DNA from: Gelidibacter pelagius
Lineage (GTDB): Bacteria > Bacteroidota > Bacteroidia > Flavobacteriales > Flavobacteriaceae
Assembly: GCF_017581925.1 (NCBI RefSeq)
Contig: NZ_JAGEVG010000008.1
Coordinates: forward strand, 118,884 to 182,883
Direction: 5' to 3'
Length of the DNA: 64,000 nt
How positions within the stretch are numbered: the stretch's first letter is position 1; each line of letters opens with the position of its first letter. Below, in pieces: positions 9,559 to 18,438 of the stretch. The position numbers and the translations under genes were made by a program. The notes below the pieces were generated by a model, which made no database searches, was not told the DNA's origin, and saw only the letters and a program-made list of their open reading frames with translations.

Positions 9559-11024
9559 TAATTTTGCAATATTTTAAATAAATCATCCATCGATGATTTC
9601 AGATTACTTCCTGATTTGTTCCAATTATCATATGCTTGCTCAAAGGATAAGATTTCGCTTCCTTCTTCTTTTTCAGGTTGTACATAAAGACTAATATTCA
9701 TATTACCTTTATTAGCAAGTACATCTTCCGCACTTACCAAGACAGAAAAGTTCTTTTGACTTTCATAGTTTTTAAAAGCATTGAATATTTTATTGATATG
9801 CTTTTCTTCTAAGAAAGATATAGTCTTTTCCTGTTTCACTTCATTAACAGCATTGATAAATAATATTTCACCTTTTCTTTCTTCACTTTTATTAGTTCTT
9901 GTAATTAACAAACAAGCTTCCATCGGAGAGTTGTAAAATAAGTTTGGGCCTAGCCCAATAACACATTCTACCAAATCTTCCTCAATCATTTTTCTACGCA
10001 TGTCGGCTTCTGCATCTCTAAACAAAATACCGTGAGGCCATAATGAAATGGAACGTCCGTTTTCAGCATCTAAACTCTTCTGTATGTGTTGCTGAAACGC
10101 ATAATCGGCACAGCCTTGTGGTGGTGTTCCCCAAAGATTACGCCCAAAAGGATCGTTGGTAAACGCTTTTTGGTCCCAAGATTTTATGGAGTATGGTGGA
10201 TTGGCCAATATGACATTAAAGGTTTTAAGGCTGTCGTTCTTTAAAAAAGCAGGTTGCGCCAAGGTATCGCCACGTACAATACTAAACTCTTCGATGCCGT
10301 GCATAAACATGTTCATACGTGCAATGGCCGAGGTAATTAAGTTTATTTCTTGTCCGTATAATTTTAGGGTGCGGTATTCTTTGCCTTCATCACGTAAATG
10401 CAAGGCGCAGTTCAATAATAAACCTCCAGAACCACAGGTAGGATCGTACACGCTTTCTCCTGGTTGTGGGTCCATAATCATGGTCATCAACTTCACAACC
10501 GTTCTATTGGTGTAAAATTCTGCCGCAGTATGGCCAGAATCATCTGCAAACTCTTTTATTAAATACTCGTAAGCGTTTCCTAACTGATCATCAGGAACAT
10601 TGGCTTGATTAAGTTTGTGTTGCGAATAATGTTCTATAAGATTAGTAAGTGTTTCATCACTCAATCTGTATTTATTGGTCCAGGAAGCATCACCAAAAAT
10701 ACCATAGAGGGTTTCAGGGTTTGCTTTTTCAATGTCGCGCATGGCATCTTGGATAGCAATACCAACATTTACTGTGGTTTCGCGAACTTTATTCCAATGT
10801 GCGTTTTCTGGGACTATGAAATGATGGTTTTCGGCGAAGGCGGCATATTCCAAATCGCCATCACTCACTTCAAGTGCTTTTTCAAATTCCTCATCATACA
10901 CATCGCAGATGCGTTTAAAAAACAATAATGGGAAAATATATTGTTTATAATCGCCTGCGTCGATGGTGCCACGTAGTTGGGTTGCTGCTCCCCAGAGGTA
11001 TTTTTCTAATTCTTTTTGGGTCAT
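9558..11024 (-). CDS. hsdM: Type I N6-adenine methyltransferase subunit HsdM (second copy)
   Basis: A 488-residue DNA methyltransferase. It has an HsdM N-terminal domain (EKYLWGAATQLRGTIDAGDY, LLFFKRICDVYDEE), the SAM-binding motif DPTCGSGGLLLNC near residue 191 and the catalytic NPPYSIKSW near 273. With HsdS it should methylate adenine in a bipartite site. It starts one base after the stop of the DUF262 gene and its stop overlaps the hsdS start. It is a clear paralogue of the hsdM at 13107-14588 but not identical: this copy has NPPY and TAAEFYTNR, the other NPPF and KAGEFYTPR. Heteromeric M1M2S complexes, or one M subunit with a sensory role, are both possible. Confidence 0.95.
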   Translation of the reverse strand: MTQKELEKYLWGAATQLRGTIDAGDYKQYIFPLLFFKRICDVYDEEFEKALEVSDGDLEYAAFAENHHFIVPENAHWNKVRETTVNVGIAIQDAMRDIEKANPETLYGIFGDASWTNKYRLSDETLTNLIEHYSQHKLNQANVPDDQLGNAYEYLIKEFADDSGHTAAEFYTNRTVVKLMTMIMDPQPGESVYDPTCGSGGLLLNCALHLRDEGKEYRTLKLYGQEINLITSAIARMNMFMHGIEEFSIVRGDTLAQPAFLKNDSLKTFNVILANPPYSIKSWDQKAFTNDPFGRNLWGTPPQGCADYAFQQHIQKSLDAENGRSISLWPHGILFRDAEADMRRKMIEEDLVECVIGLGPNLFYNSPMEACLLITRTNKSEERKGEILFINAVNEVKQEKTISFLEEKHINKIFNAFKNYESQKNFSVLVSAEDVLANKGNMNISLYVQPEKEEGSEILSFEQAYDNWNKSGSNLKSSMDDLFKILQN

Positions 11025-11025
11025 T

Positions 11026-13107
11026 CTATTCGTTATCTACTGTTAATTCCGCTCTTTTCTTATATGGTCTTATGATAGAAGTGAACCATAAAATAGCAGC
11101 CTCCCCATCTTTTATAGTAGCATCTGTTATGTCTCTACTATGTCTTATTGAATTTCTCAATTCCGCAATTTGATTGAATCGAACTTCTAAAGTCCCCTTA
11201 CTTCCAAAAATCTCTTCAAAAGAGGCGTAAGCAGGTTTGGATACAATAATATCTTTATATTCCTGCATATCAAAAAAGTCCATACGCCTTCTTAAGTCGT
11301 AAAACTGATTTTTATCCTCCCCTGGGTTTTTACCTAACCAATTTTTAATTCTTGCGTTGACTTTCTCTTTAATATGATTTGGAATCATTTCTTGATAAGC
11401 ATCTAACTCTGCTGCCGACTCAAGTCGTTCGGCTATAATGCTACGTAAGGAAATCTCAATATTTTCAATTTCCTGATCAAAATGCTGTAGGTCCTGGTTT
11501 TTAACATCCTTAGAATAATCTTCGTAATATGATTTCAAAAAATTGTTTATTCCATCCGTTAATTTTTTTCTCCTTTCGTCCAGAAATGTGTCATAGTTAT
11601 CTAAGGTATAAAGCGAAGCATCTGTTGGTACAAACTGTTTTCTCAACTGTTCTGGATCTATTTTTGGTAAATATTCGGCAGGATCACCATCCAAGATTTC
11701 CATGTTTGATTTTTGAGTAATAAATGCAATATTGGATATTTCATTTACCATTGCTTTATGTATGGAACTTGACGAATTATACTTTTTGTATAAAAATGCC
11801 TTTGGGAAAATATGATGTCTCTCCAACTTATTATTATACCCAACACTCTTAGAATATAGACTCAATACAGGATTAGTCCAATCTTTAGCATTTTGAGCTC
11901 TCACTGAACTATAAAAAAGATTGTATATCCTACTTCTCACTCCTTGCATTGAAATATCTTCTGGACGCAGATATAAATTTGTACCTCTAAACAAATGCAT
12001 TTCTTCTATAAGTGCATCAATTGAGTTATGTTCTTTTATTGCATTCATATCTTTTTCTAAAAAAGATTCTGATGAACCACTAAATCTCCCCCATAGTAAG
12101 GCAGTGAACATCCAATAAACAGCTTTGTTTGCTTCTTCTTCAGATTTAAACTGACCGCCATTTTTCTTCAAATAATATCCTAAAACATAAAATACATATA
12201 AAGAGCTAAAACTATCTGATGAATCTATAAATGCTTTATCCCTTAAAATATTAATTAAATAGGATAAAATTTTCTTGATTTCTTTCCATTCGGCTTCAAA
12301 TGTTTCAGGTGTTATCGCTCCTATTTCATCAGAATATTTTCCACGCTCTGTAGTAAATATATTAAGTAAACGAGTGTAATTTCTGAAAGTAAAATCATAA
12401 TTATACTTGATAAACTCTACAGAGGCTTCTCTAAATCTGTCTTTAGATTCTGGCCAATTTGATGTGATAATGGCCAATGCCAAATCGGATTCATTAAGTG
12501 TAGTACCAGTTTTATTAACTAAATTAAAAATTTCTACAACTTTGTCTAATTCAGACATAGTGATTTCTTTAATATAATAGCCATAATCTTGTATGGACCC
12601 CAATTTATTTAAGGTAACAATTTTACTTAAATAGTAATTTTTCACATCATCTTCTAATGTTTGAATTTGAGAAATAAAAGTACTTACACCACCCTTACTT
12701 AAAAAGTCCGATACATTAATCCACTCAGGATTATTACTCATCTTTTTCTGCATAAAATATTCAAATTCCTCTGTTTCCAAATTAAAATATAAATCCGTTC
12801 GTAACGAAACGCCTTCATACCAATCTGGAGTTTGTCCTCTAAATATTGTATAAATTGTCGTTAAGCGTTGTTGCCCATCTAAGATCAACTGATGAAACAC
12901 AGAGTTTGTATCAGTCATTTTTCCTCTAATTTTTGAAGGGTCTTTGGTTTTCCATATTAAGAATGAACCTGAAGGATATCCCAAGTATAGTGATTTGAAA
13001 AATTCCTTCACTTGCTTGCTATTCCACACATAACCTCTTTGAAATTCTGGTATTTTGTATTCTCCGTTATCTATTGAATGTAAAACTTCTGATATCTTCT
13101 TTTCCAT
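11026..13107 (-). CDS. DUF262/HNH (GmrSD-like) protein inside the R-M operon
   Basis: A 693-residue protein with an N-terminal DUF262 (ParB/GmrS-like) domain, recognisable from YKIPEFQRGYVWNSKQVKEFF, GYPSGSFLIWK and LILDGQQRLTTIY (DGQQR nucleotide motif). A middle HNH/DUF1524-type segment (LERHHIFPKAFLYKK near residue 427, then NEISNIAFI) is followed by a helical C-terminus with an RNxIRH-like end (AELRNSIRHSRD, possibly HEPN- or SWIM-like). GmrSD enzymes are NTP-dependent restriction enzymes that cut modified DNA. Its start overlaps the hsdM1 stop by one base, and hsdM2 follows one base after its stop, so it is embedded in the modification operon. Inference: a type IV-like effector coupled to the methyltransferases. 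Confidence 0.85.
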   Translation of the reverse strand: MEKKISEVLHSIDNGEYKIPEFQRGYVWNSKQVKEFFKSLYLGYPSGSFLIWKTKDPSKIRGKMTDTNSVFHQLILDGQQRLTTIYTIFRGQTPDWYEGVSLRTDLYFNLETEEFEYFMQKKMSNNPEWINVSDFLSKGGVSTFISQIQTLEDDVKNYYLSKIVTLNKLGSIQDYGYYIKEITMSELDKVVEIFNLVNKTGTTLNESDLALAIITSNWPESKDRFREASVEFIKYNYDFTFRNYTRLLNIFTTERGKYSDEIGAITPETFEAEWKEIKKILSYLINILRDKAFIDSSDSFSSLYVFYVLGYYLKKNGGQFKSEEEANKAVYWMFTALLWGRFSGSSESFLEKDMNAIKEHNSIDALIEEMHLFRGTNLYLRPEDISMQGVRSRIYNLFYSSVRAQNAKDWTNPVLSLYSKSVGYNNKLERHHIFPKAFLYKKYNSSSSIHKAMVNEISNIAFITQKSNMEILDGDPAEYLPKIDPEQLRKQFVPTDASLYTLDNYDTFLDERRKKLTDGINNFLKSYYEDYSKDVKNQDLQHFDQEIENIEISLRSIIAERLESAAELDAYQEMIPNHIKEKVNARIKNWLGKNPGEDKNQFYDLRRRMDFFDMQEYKDIIVSKPAYASFEEIFGSKGTLEVRFNQIAELRNSIRHSRDITDATIKDGEAAILWFTSIIRPYKKRAELTVDNE

Positions 13108-14588
13108 TAAATAAACTCTTTTAAAATAGTTTTAAACTTCTCTTCTGCTTTTTGACTTTCCGCCCAAGCTGTTTTCAAATCTTTAAGTGCATCTTCTACA
13201 CTTGGTAAATTGTCCTCTATTATTTTTTCAACATATAGCGGAATGTTAAGGTTAAAGTCATTTTCTTCAATGTCACTCATGGAAGCTACTTTTACATAGT
13301 TTTCAACATTATCATAGTGAATATACCAATCAAATAATTGATGTACGTGCTCTATTTCAAGATAGTTCTGCGCACGCCCTACTCTAACCTGGTCAGAACC
13401 ATCAATAAACAGGACTTTATCCTTTTTACTTTCTTCTTTGTTCTGTTTAAAAACAAGTACACAAGCGGCTAATTGAGTTCCGTAGAAAATATTAGGACCT
13501 AAACCAATTACGGCTTCCAACAAATCATCCTCCAATAATTTCTGTCTTATTTTGCCTTCGGCTCCTTTTCTGAATAGGGCACCATGAGGAAGAACAACGG
13601 TCATTCGGCCGGTACTGTTCATAGATTTAATCATATGTTGCACCCATGCCATGTCGCCATTTCCTTTTGGTGGCACCCCTGCAATATTACGTCCAAAAGG
13701 ATCATTGGTCCAGTTTTCTGCTCCCCATTCCTTTAGAGAAAACGGTGGATTGGCGATTACGCAATCAAAGGTCTTTAAACCATCGGCTGCAAAAAAAGCA
13801 GGTTGTCTTAAAGTATCACCTCTTGCTATTTGAAAATCTTCAATGCCATGTAGAAACATGTTCATTCTGGCAATAGAACTGGAGGTTAAGTTTTTTTCCT
13901 GTCCGAATAATTTAAGAGTTCTATAATCTTCGTTGTTTTCTTTAAGATGATCTACGCATTCTAAAAGCATTCCTCCTGTTCCACATGCAGGGTCGTAAAT
14001 GGTTTCGCCCTCATGCGGATCTAATATTAATCCTAACAAATGAACCACAGAACGCGGCGTATAAAATTCGCCAGCTTTCTTGTTGGTTAAATCAGCAAAG
14101 TGTTTTATAAGATATTCATAGGCATTGCCTAAAATATCTGGTTCAACTAAAGAATTGGATAAGGTGTATTGAGAAAAGTGTTCTATTAAATCAGTCAATA
14201 AACGATCTGACAACTTGTTTTTGTTGCTCCATTGAGCATCGCCAAAAATACCGTAGAGAGATTCTTGATTGGCCTGTTCAATTCCGCGAAGTGCTTTTTC
14301 AATGGCCAGTCCAACATTGACAGTTGTTTCTCTTACATCTTTCCAAAGACAACCGTCTGGAATTTCAAATCTGTGAAATTCTGGTAAAGAAGCATATTCT
14401 ACATCACCATCAGATTCTTCTAATGCGAGTTGGTATTCTTCATCGTAAACATCGGATAGCCGCTTGAAGAATAGTAGCGGAAATATATAAACTTTAAAAT
14501 CGGAAGCATCAACTGGACCTTTAAGAATCCAAGCTGCTTTTGATAAGTATTGTTCGAGTTGAGATAAGGTTAATTTAGTTTTTGTCAT
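13107..14588 (-). CDS. hsdM: Type I N6-adenine methyltransferase subunit HsdM (first copy)
   Basis: A 493-residue HsdM with the N-terminal helical domain (LEQYLSKAAWILKGPVDASD, LLFFKRLSDVYDEE), SAM motif DPACGTGGMLLEC near residue 198 and catalytic NPPFSLKEW near 278. The open frame extends 13 codons further upstream to 14627. The start MTKTKLTLSQ at 14588 is preferred because the family begins there and a good promoter -7 box lies between the two starts. It is the first gene of the operon. The C-terminus (WAESQKAEEKFKTIL) is a helical tail. It is a paralogue of the 9558-11024 gene; two M genes with one S gene is unusual. Confidence 0.93.
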   Translation of the reverse strand: MTKTKLTLSQLEQYLSKAAWILKGPVDASDFKVYIFPLLFFKRLSDVYDEEYQLALEESDGDVEYASLPEFHRFEIPDGCLWKDVRETTVNVGLAIEKALRGIEQANQESLYGIFGDAQWSNKNKLSDRLLTDLIEHFSQYTLSNSLVEPDILGNAYEYLIKHFADLTNKKAGEFYTPRSVVHLLGLILDPHEGETIYDPACGTGGMLLECVDHLKENNEDYRTLKLFGQEKNLTSSSIARMNMFLHGIEDFQIARGDTLRQPAFFAADGLKTFDCVIANPPFSLKEWGAENWTNDPFGRNIAGVPPKGNGDMAWVQHMIKSMNSTGRMTVVLPHGALFRKGAEGKIRQKLLEDDLLEAVIGLGPNIFYGTQLAACVLVFKQNKEESKKDKVLFIDGSDQVRVGRAQNYLEIEHVHQLFDWYIHYDNVENYVKVASMSDIEENDFNLNIPLYVEKIIEDNLPSVEDALKDLKTAWAESQKAEEKFKTILKEFI

Positions 14589-14610
14589 TGAAATTGATTG
14601 AAAGCCAATA

Positions 14611-14639
14611 AAAACATAGCATAACACTCACTCTTACAA
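14611..14639 (-). promoter_or_regulatory. Probable promoter of the R-M/helicase operon
   Basis: On the minus strand a TATGTTTT box (14611-14618) matches 7 of 8 positions of the Bacteroidota -7 element TAnnTTTG. A TTG (14637-14639) lies 18 nt upstream. A transcript would start near 14606, about 18 nt before the chosen hsdM start at 14588. The match is good but not perfect. Confidence 0.4.
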
Positions 14640-14744
14640 CAAGATGAGCGCTTTACGTTTTTTATAAGTTAGGAAAGGTCAAGATATGAAGATTTTTCAA
14701 TATTTATCAAGCTTCTTGAATTCCAATCGTGAAATTTTTATGAA

Positions 14745-14764
14745 TATACGTAGAACTACGTATA
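14745..14764. promoter_or_regulatory. Perfect 9+9 bp inverted repeat upstream of the R-M operon
   Basis: Arms of 9 bp (TATACGTAG / CTACGTATA) flank a 2-bp centre, giving a 20-bp perfect dyad. It lies about 105 bp upstream of the -33 box of the hsdM promoter and about 95 bp beyond the 3' end of the small gene at 14858-15250. It is too short-looped for a terminator and has no T-tract, so a regulator-binding site is the likely reading. No regulator gene is adjacent. Confidence 0.4.
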
Positions 14765-14857
14765 GGACTATGAGGGATTCTTCCGTAAGGCTTGACTATT
14801 ATTTATCAAATAACACGACTATTCAATTGAAAAAATGATCAAATTGAAATGACAACC

Positions 14858-15250
14858 TCAAAACGGCATATCCGTATCAAACCAATCCGATTGCTCCGAA
14901 CACCTATAAATATCTGTGATCTCGTATTGGGTGAATTCTACGTAGATGGCATACTTATGTCCAGAAGTATTCCCTGAAAAGACAAAAACAGGTTCACTGC
15001 ACAAGCAGCCTGTACAAATATTTGTTGAAATATTGAGGTAGGTATCCCCTATTTTTTCAAACTTAGAGAAGATCTCTTTTTGTCGGTAGATGAAACTTGT
15101 TTTCTTCAGGTCTTCATAATAGGCGTCATCATCCAATAAATCATTTAAGGCATGATAGTCCAAATTTTGGAAAGCATCCAAAACTTTTAAGAGGTGCGAT
15201 TTTGTTTCTTCTCCTGTTGCTATTTTCTCTACTAATTCCAGTGCTTTCAT
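14858..15250 (-). CDS. Small conserved-looking protein of unknown function
   Basis: A 130-residue protein beginning MKALELVEKIATGEETKSHL. A helical first half (VLDAFQNLDYHALNDLLDDD, then a Tyr/Phe-rich stretch) is followed by strands (NISTNICTGCLCSEPVFVFSG, KYAIYVEFTQYEITDIYRCS). The layout recalls a small alpha+beta NTF2/SnoaL-like fold, but this is a guess. A CTGCLC cluster could bind metal. No signal peptide. A decayed copy of its middle part is present at 22568-22678, showing that the gene was duplicated. It is not close-coupled to the hsdM operon (230 bp gap). Confidence 0.6.
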   Translation of the reverse strand: MKALELVEKIATGEETKSHLLKVLDAFQNLDYHALNDLLDDDAYYEDLKKTSFIYRQKEIFSKFEKIGDTYLNISTNICTGCLCSEPVFVFSGNTSGHKYAIYVEFTQYEITDIYRCSEQSDWFDTDMPF

Positions 15251-15378
15251 AGGATAAATATTTCTTTTAAAACTACTGAAATTATTTATAAAAAGCCGCT
15301 CATTTTGAACCTCAAAATTTCATTGAAAAAACCTTGTTTATTCCGCACCTATTTACCTACATTTATTAAGATATTTTT

Positions 15379-15477
15379 ATGAACAAAAGTGAACACGAAA
15401 CTGAACACGATTTGGAACACGACCACAAACAGCGAATGCTTGAATCCCTTATAAAAACTGGGCTAACAGATTTCTAA
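15379..15477 (+). CDS. Possible 32-residue acidic/His-rich peptide built on a 12-bp repeat
   Basis: A short frame reads MNKSEHETEHDLEHDHKQRM and then LESLIKTGLTDF. The first half is three tandem 12-bp units starting GAACACGA, giving an EHxx repeat; the second half looks like a normal amphipathic helix. It stands alone in the 580-bp gap between two genes. No ribosome-binding site or promoter was recognised. It may be a real small protein or the remnant of a longer repeat protein. Confidence 0.3.
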   Translation: MNKSEHETEHDLEHDHKQRMLESLIKTGLTDF

Positions 15478-15633
15478 GCTGCCTATATAAACCGGAGGTC
15501 TCGGCTGCAATTCCAAACTTTACCCATTGATAATCAGTTAATTAGATTAGCACACAAACACCTCTATTTGTTGGTCTAACATACCAAAAAACATGTTCTC
15601 AAAGTGCGCTGTTTTTTTAAACTCAAGAATAAA

Positions 15634-15660
15634 TTGTTAGTGGGAACCATCAACAATGGC
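15634..15660. repeat. Degenerate copy of a dispersed palindromic repeat
   Basis: A 27-bp segment starting TTGTTAGTGG and ending CATCAACAATGGC matches, with a few changes, the palindromic elements at 31467-31493 and 59209-59235. The stem is imperfect here. The remainder of the gap 15251-15830 shows only the small frame at 15379 and a TATATTTG box at 15795-15802 in front of the methyltransferase gene. Confidence 0.45.
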
Positions 15661-15830
15661 AGGACTAGTGGCCTAAATCCATACCGCTTTTTGCTAAAGG
15701 CAGATTCAACAATAATCATAGCCCCATTTTGGGCAACCATGGAAGAAACACCATAGAAACTATCACCTCTTTTCTAATGTGAAGGGAATACACTTATATT
15801 TGAGGCGAAAATTTAAGGGTCATAAGAAAG

Positions 15831-16634
15831 ATGAAAAAAGGAGAGATTTCAAACTTACTACGTCAACTCGGATTACTATATTCAGCGGACCGGATGCGAT
15901 ATCATTTTGAAAAGTATAAAAATCGGAAGATTAACAAGACTTTTAAATTAAAAAATCCTGAGGTTAAGTTGCCACCAGATTATCTGATTTATGAATCTTT
16001 CCAGTTAAATTACCAGAAATATTACACCGAGAGTATCAATACCGCGAAGTGGCTGACCAACCATTTTGAGAAACATATTGAATTAAAAGATAAAAAGATA
16101 CTGGATTGGGGCTGTGGTCCCGGTCGATTAATTCGCCACTTACCAAATATAATAGGGAATGGATGTGAGTATTATGGCACCGATTATAATGAAAAGTCGA
16201 TTGATTGGTGTTCAAAAAACTTGCCCGATATTCACTTCAACAACAATACTCTGAAGGCCCAATTACCATATGATGACAATTTTATAGATATTATTTATGG
16301 CATTTCAATTTTCACTCACCTTTCTGAGCAACTCCATTACGACTGGTACAATGAGCTCTACCGAATTTTAAAACCCAATGGCATCATGTTCCTAACGACT
16401 CACGGCGATAATTTCAAGGTCAAACTAACGGAGTCCGAATTGAACACATACAATAAAGACGAACTGGTTGTTAGGGGAAAGGTAAAAGAGGGCCATAGGA
16501 CTTACTCTACGTTTCAACCAAAAGCATTTATGGAAAAACTATTCAGCAATGTTGAGATTTTAAAACATATTGAAACGAAACCCGAAAATGGAGCATGGGT
16601 GCCACAAGATATTTGGATTATCATGAAACACTAA
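15831..16634 (+). CDS. Class I SAM-dependent methyltransferase
   Basis: A 267-residue protein with a Rossmann-type methyltransferase core of the Methyltransf_11/25 kind. KKILDWGCGPGRLIRHL (motif I) lies near residue 90, YYGTDYNEKSIDWC is the acidic residue of motif II, and DIIYGISIFTHLSEQ and RILKPNGIMFLTTHGDN are the later motifs. About 85 residues precede the core (NLLRQLGLLYSADRMRYHFE). The substrate cannot be told; relatives act on small molecules, sugars or lipids, not usually on DNA. A TATATTTG promoter box lies 29 bp upstream. It stands alone between the R-M operon and a lipoprotein gene on the other strand. Confidence 0.85.
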   Translation: MKKGEISNLLRQLGLLYSADRMRYHFEKYKNRKINKTFKLKNPEVKLPPDYLIYESFQLNYQKYYTESINTAKWLTNHFEKHIELKDKKILDWGCGPGRLIRHLPNIIGNGCEYYGTDYNEKSIDWCSKNLPDIHFNNNTLKAQLPYDDNFIDIIYGISIFTHLSEQLHYDWYNELYRILKPNGIMFLTTHGDNFKVKLTESELNTYNKDELVVRGKVKEGHRTYSTFQPKAFMEKLFSNVEILKHIETKPENGAWVPQDIWIIMKH

Positions 16635-16737
16635 ATACACCCTTGCCAAACATCTATTTAAATCGTGTGGAAGGCTAGTTTATATTACGCAGTTGCATGG
16701 CCTGAATGAATATTCCGAAAAGAGGATGTGATCACCC

Positions 16738-18438
16738 TTAAAACTCACCCAACAACTTAGCGCCTATCTTCACTTCGTTAAAGCTGCTCTGATTTCCAGT
16801 GTTATCTACTGCAATGACACCGATCCTGGTGAGCAGGTCTCGATCCATTTCTTCTGAATAGAGTGGCAATTCGAAAGTATTTTTGGTTCTGTCCAAGATG
16901 ACGTACTCCCAATCATCGGCATATTTATAGAACACCACCCAATTGAAAACAGCTTCTGCATTAGGGTGACTCCAAGAAACAGTGACTTTACTGCCTTCAA
17001 CTTTTGTGTCAACCACAGGAGCTTCTGGCAGCTTTGCATTGAGCCACGGACTTGCGGGTACCAACGCCTGTTTTCTATACGGACCGTTCACCAGCGCCTT
17101 TGAAAGGTTCGGGTATTTCAACAACGGACTAATGCTCCAATGTGCGGTGCCCTTACTTTCTGCCACCATGCCACGGGTCAACATAATCTGGTTGATGGTT
17201 TCATCCACATTGTCGGCATCCCCACCATAATCGATCCTGATGCCTGGCCATAAGTGGCGATTCTGGGTATTTTCAGTTTGCCACCATCCCAATAGTATAG
17301 GGAAACTTTGCCCCACTTGATTGATTTTCCAATACAGCTGAGGGGTGAAATAATCAATCCACCCTTCGTTCAACCATAGTTTGGCATCAGCAAACAATTC
17401 GTCATATTGATCCATGCCTACAATGGATTTAGGATACCCTGGCCTCCAGATCCCAAACGGACTGATGCCAAACTTCACCTCTGGCTTTTCAGCTTTAATT
17501 TCTTGATAGATGCGCTTTACAAATCCATTGACTGCTGCTCTTCGCCAATCGGGTTTGGTGAGCTTCCCTCCTGCTTTTATATAGTTCTGATAACTTTCAG
17601 TGTCGGGAAAGTCCAGCCCTCCGTTATAGGATGCGTAAGGATAAAAATAATCGTCAAAATGAATGCCATCCACGTCGTATCTTTTCACGATATCCATAAC
17701 TACGGCCGAAGAATGATCTTGTGTGGCCTGTTTGGACGGATCCATCCACCACATGCCATTCTTTAAACTCACCATAAGTTCCGGATTTGTTTTTACCAAA
17801 GATTTTGGCATTATTTCACCACCCGTGCTGTGGTGGGAGCGATAAGGATTTAGCCAGACGTGCAATTCCATTCCTCGCTCATGGGCTGCTTCTATCCAAA
17901 ACTGAAGCGGATCATAATAAGGCGATGGGGCTTTACCCACCTCACCCGACAGAAAGTAAGACCAAGGTTCCAAATGGCTTTTATACAAGGCATCCGCCTG
18001 TGGCCTGGCCTGAAAAATGACCGCATTATAATTATGGGCTTTTAAAAAGTCCAATAGTTTTAGGGCTTCGTCCTGCTGTTGTTTTGTGGACAGACCACGC
18101 TTGCTTGGCCAATTGATATTCGCCACGGTAGCAATCCACGCTGCGCGAAACTCACGCATGACAAAGGGGCTCTGATTGAATGACGAAACCACTTCGGTCT
18201 TTTCTTCGGATTTAATTACTTCCTTGACTTTTTCTTTAACTTCTACCTTATTTTCTTTTTTGACGTCTTCCTTGACCTCTGTTTTAGTTTCAGGACGTGA
18301 CGGTTTAGGTGTTGCAACCACTCGTGGCGCTTCCTTTTTTGGAGGTGCAGGTCGTGACACTACCTTGGGAGATTTACAGGAATGTAACGCTACAGCAAGG
18401 AGTATGAGCAGCAAAATAGGTTTAAGTTGAAACGACAT
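16738..18438 (-). CDS. Glycoside-hydrolase-like (GHL10/DUF187) lipoprotein
   Basis: A 566-residue lipoprotein. The signal peptide MSFQLKPILLLILLAVALHSC ends in a lipobox Cys at residue 21. Residues 25-90 are a Lys/Glu-rich linker (many KxEVKE units). The catalytic region (about 93-440) has the family motifs MREFRAAWIATVANINWPS, FQARPQADALY, LHVWLNPYRSH, VDGIHFDDYFYPY and PQLYWKINQ. A C-terminal Fn3-like domain follows. Family knowledge: the Escherichia coli member DigH (YddW) cleaves glycan strands of denuded peptidoglycan. It is expected to be membrane-anchored and to act on cell-wall glycan. A close paralogue is at 49421-51007 and a decayed N-terminus at 21797-22162. Confidence 0.88.
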   Translation of the reverse strand: MSFQLKPILLLILLAVALHSCKSPKVVSRPAPPKKEAPRVVATPKPSRPETKTEVKEDVKKENKVEVKEKVKEVIKSEEKTEVVSSFNQSPFVMREFRAAWIATVANINWPSKRGLSTKQQQDEALKLLDFLKAHNYNAVIFQARPQADALYKSHLEPWSYFLSGEVGKAPSPYYDPLQFWIEAAHERGMELHVWLNPYRSHHSTGGEIMPKSLVKTNPELMVSLKNGMWWMDPSKQATQDHSSAVVMDIVKRYDVDGIHFDDYFYPYASYNGGLDFPDTESYQNYIKAGGKLTKPDWRRAAVNGFVKRIYQEIKAEKPEVKFGISPFGIWRPGYPKSIVGMDQYDELFADAKLWLNEGWIDYFTPQLYWKINQVGQSFPILLGWWQTENTQNRHLWPGIRIDYGGDADNVDETINQIMLTRGMVAESKGTAHWSISPLLKYPNLSKALVNGPYRKQALVPASPWLNAKLPEAPVVDTKVEGSKVTVSWSHPNAEAVFNWVVFYKYADDWEYVILDRTKNTFELPLYSEEMDRDLLTRIGVIAVDNTGNQSSFNEVKIGAKLLGEF

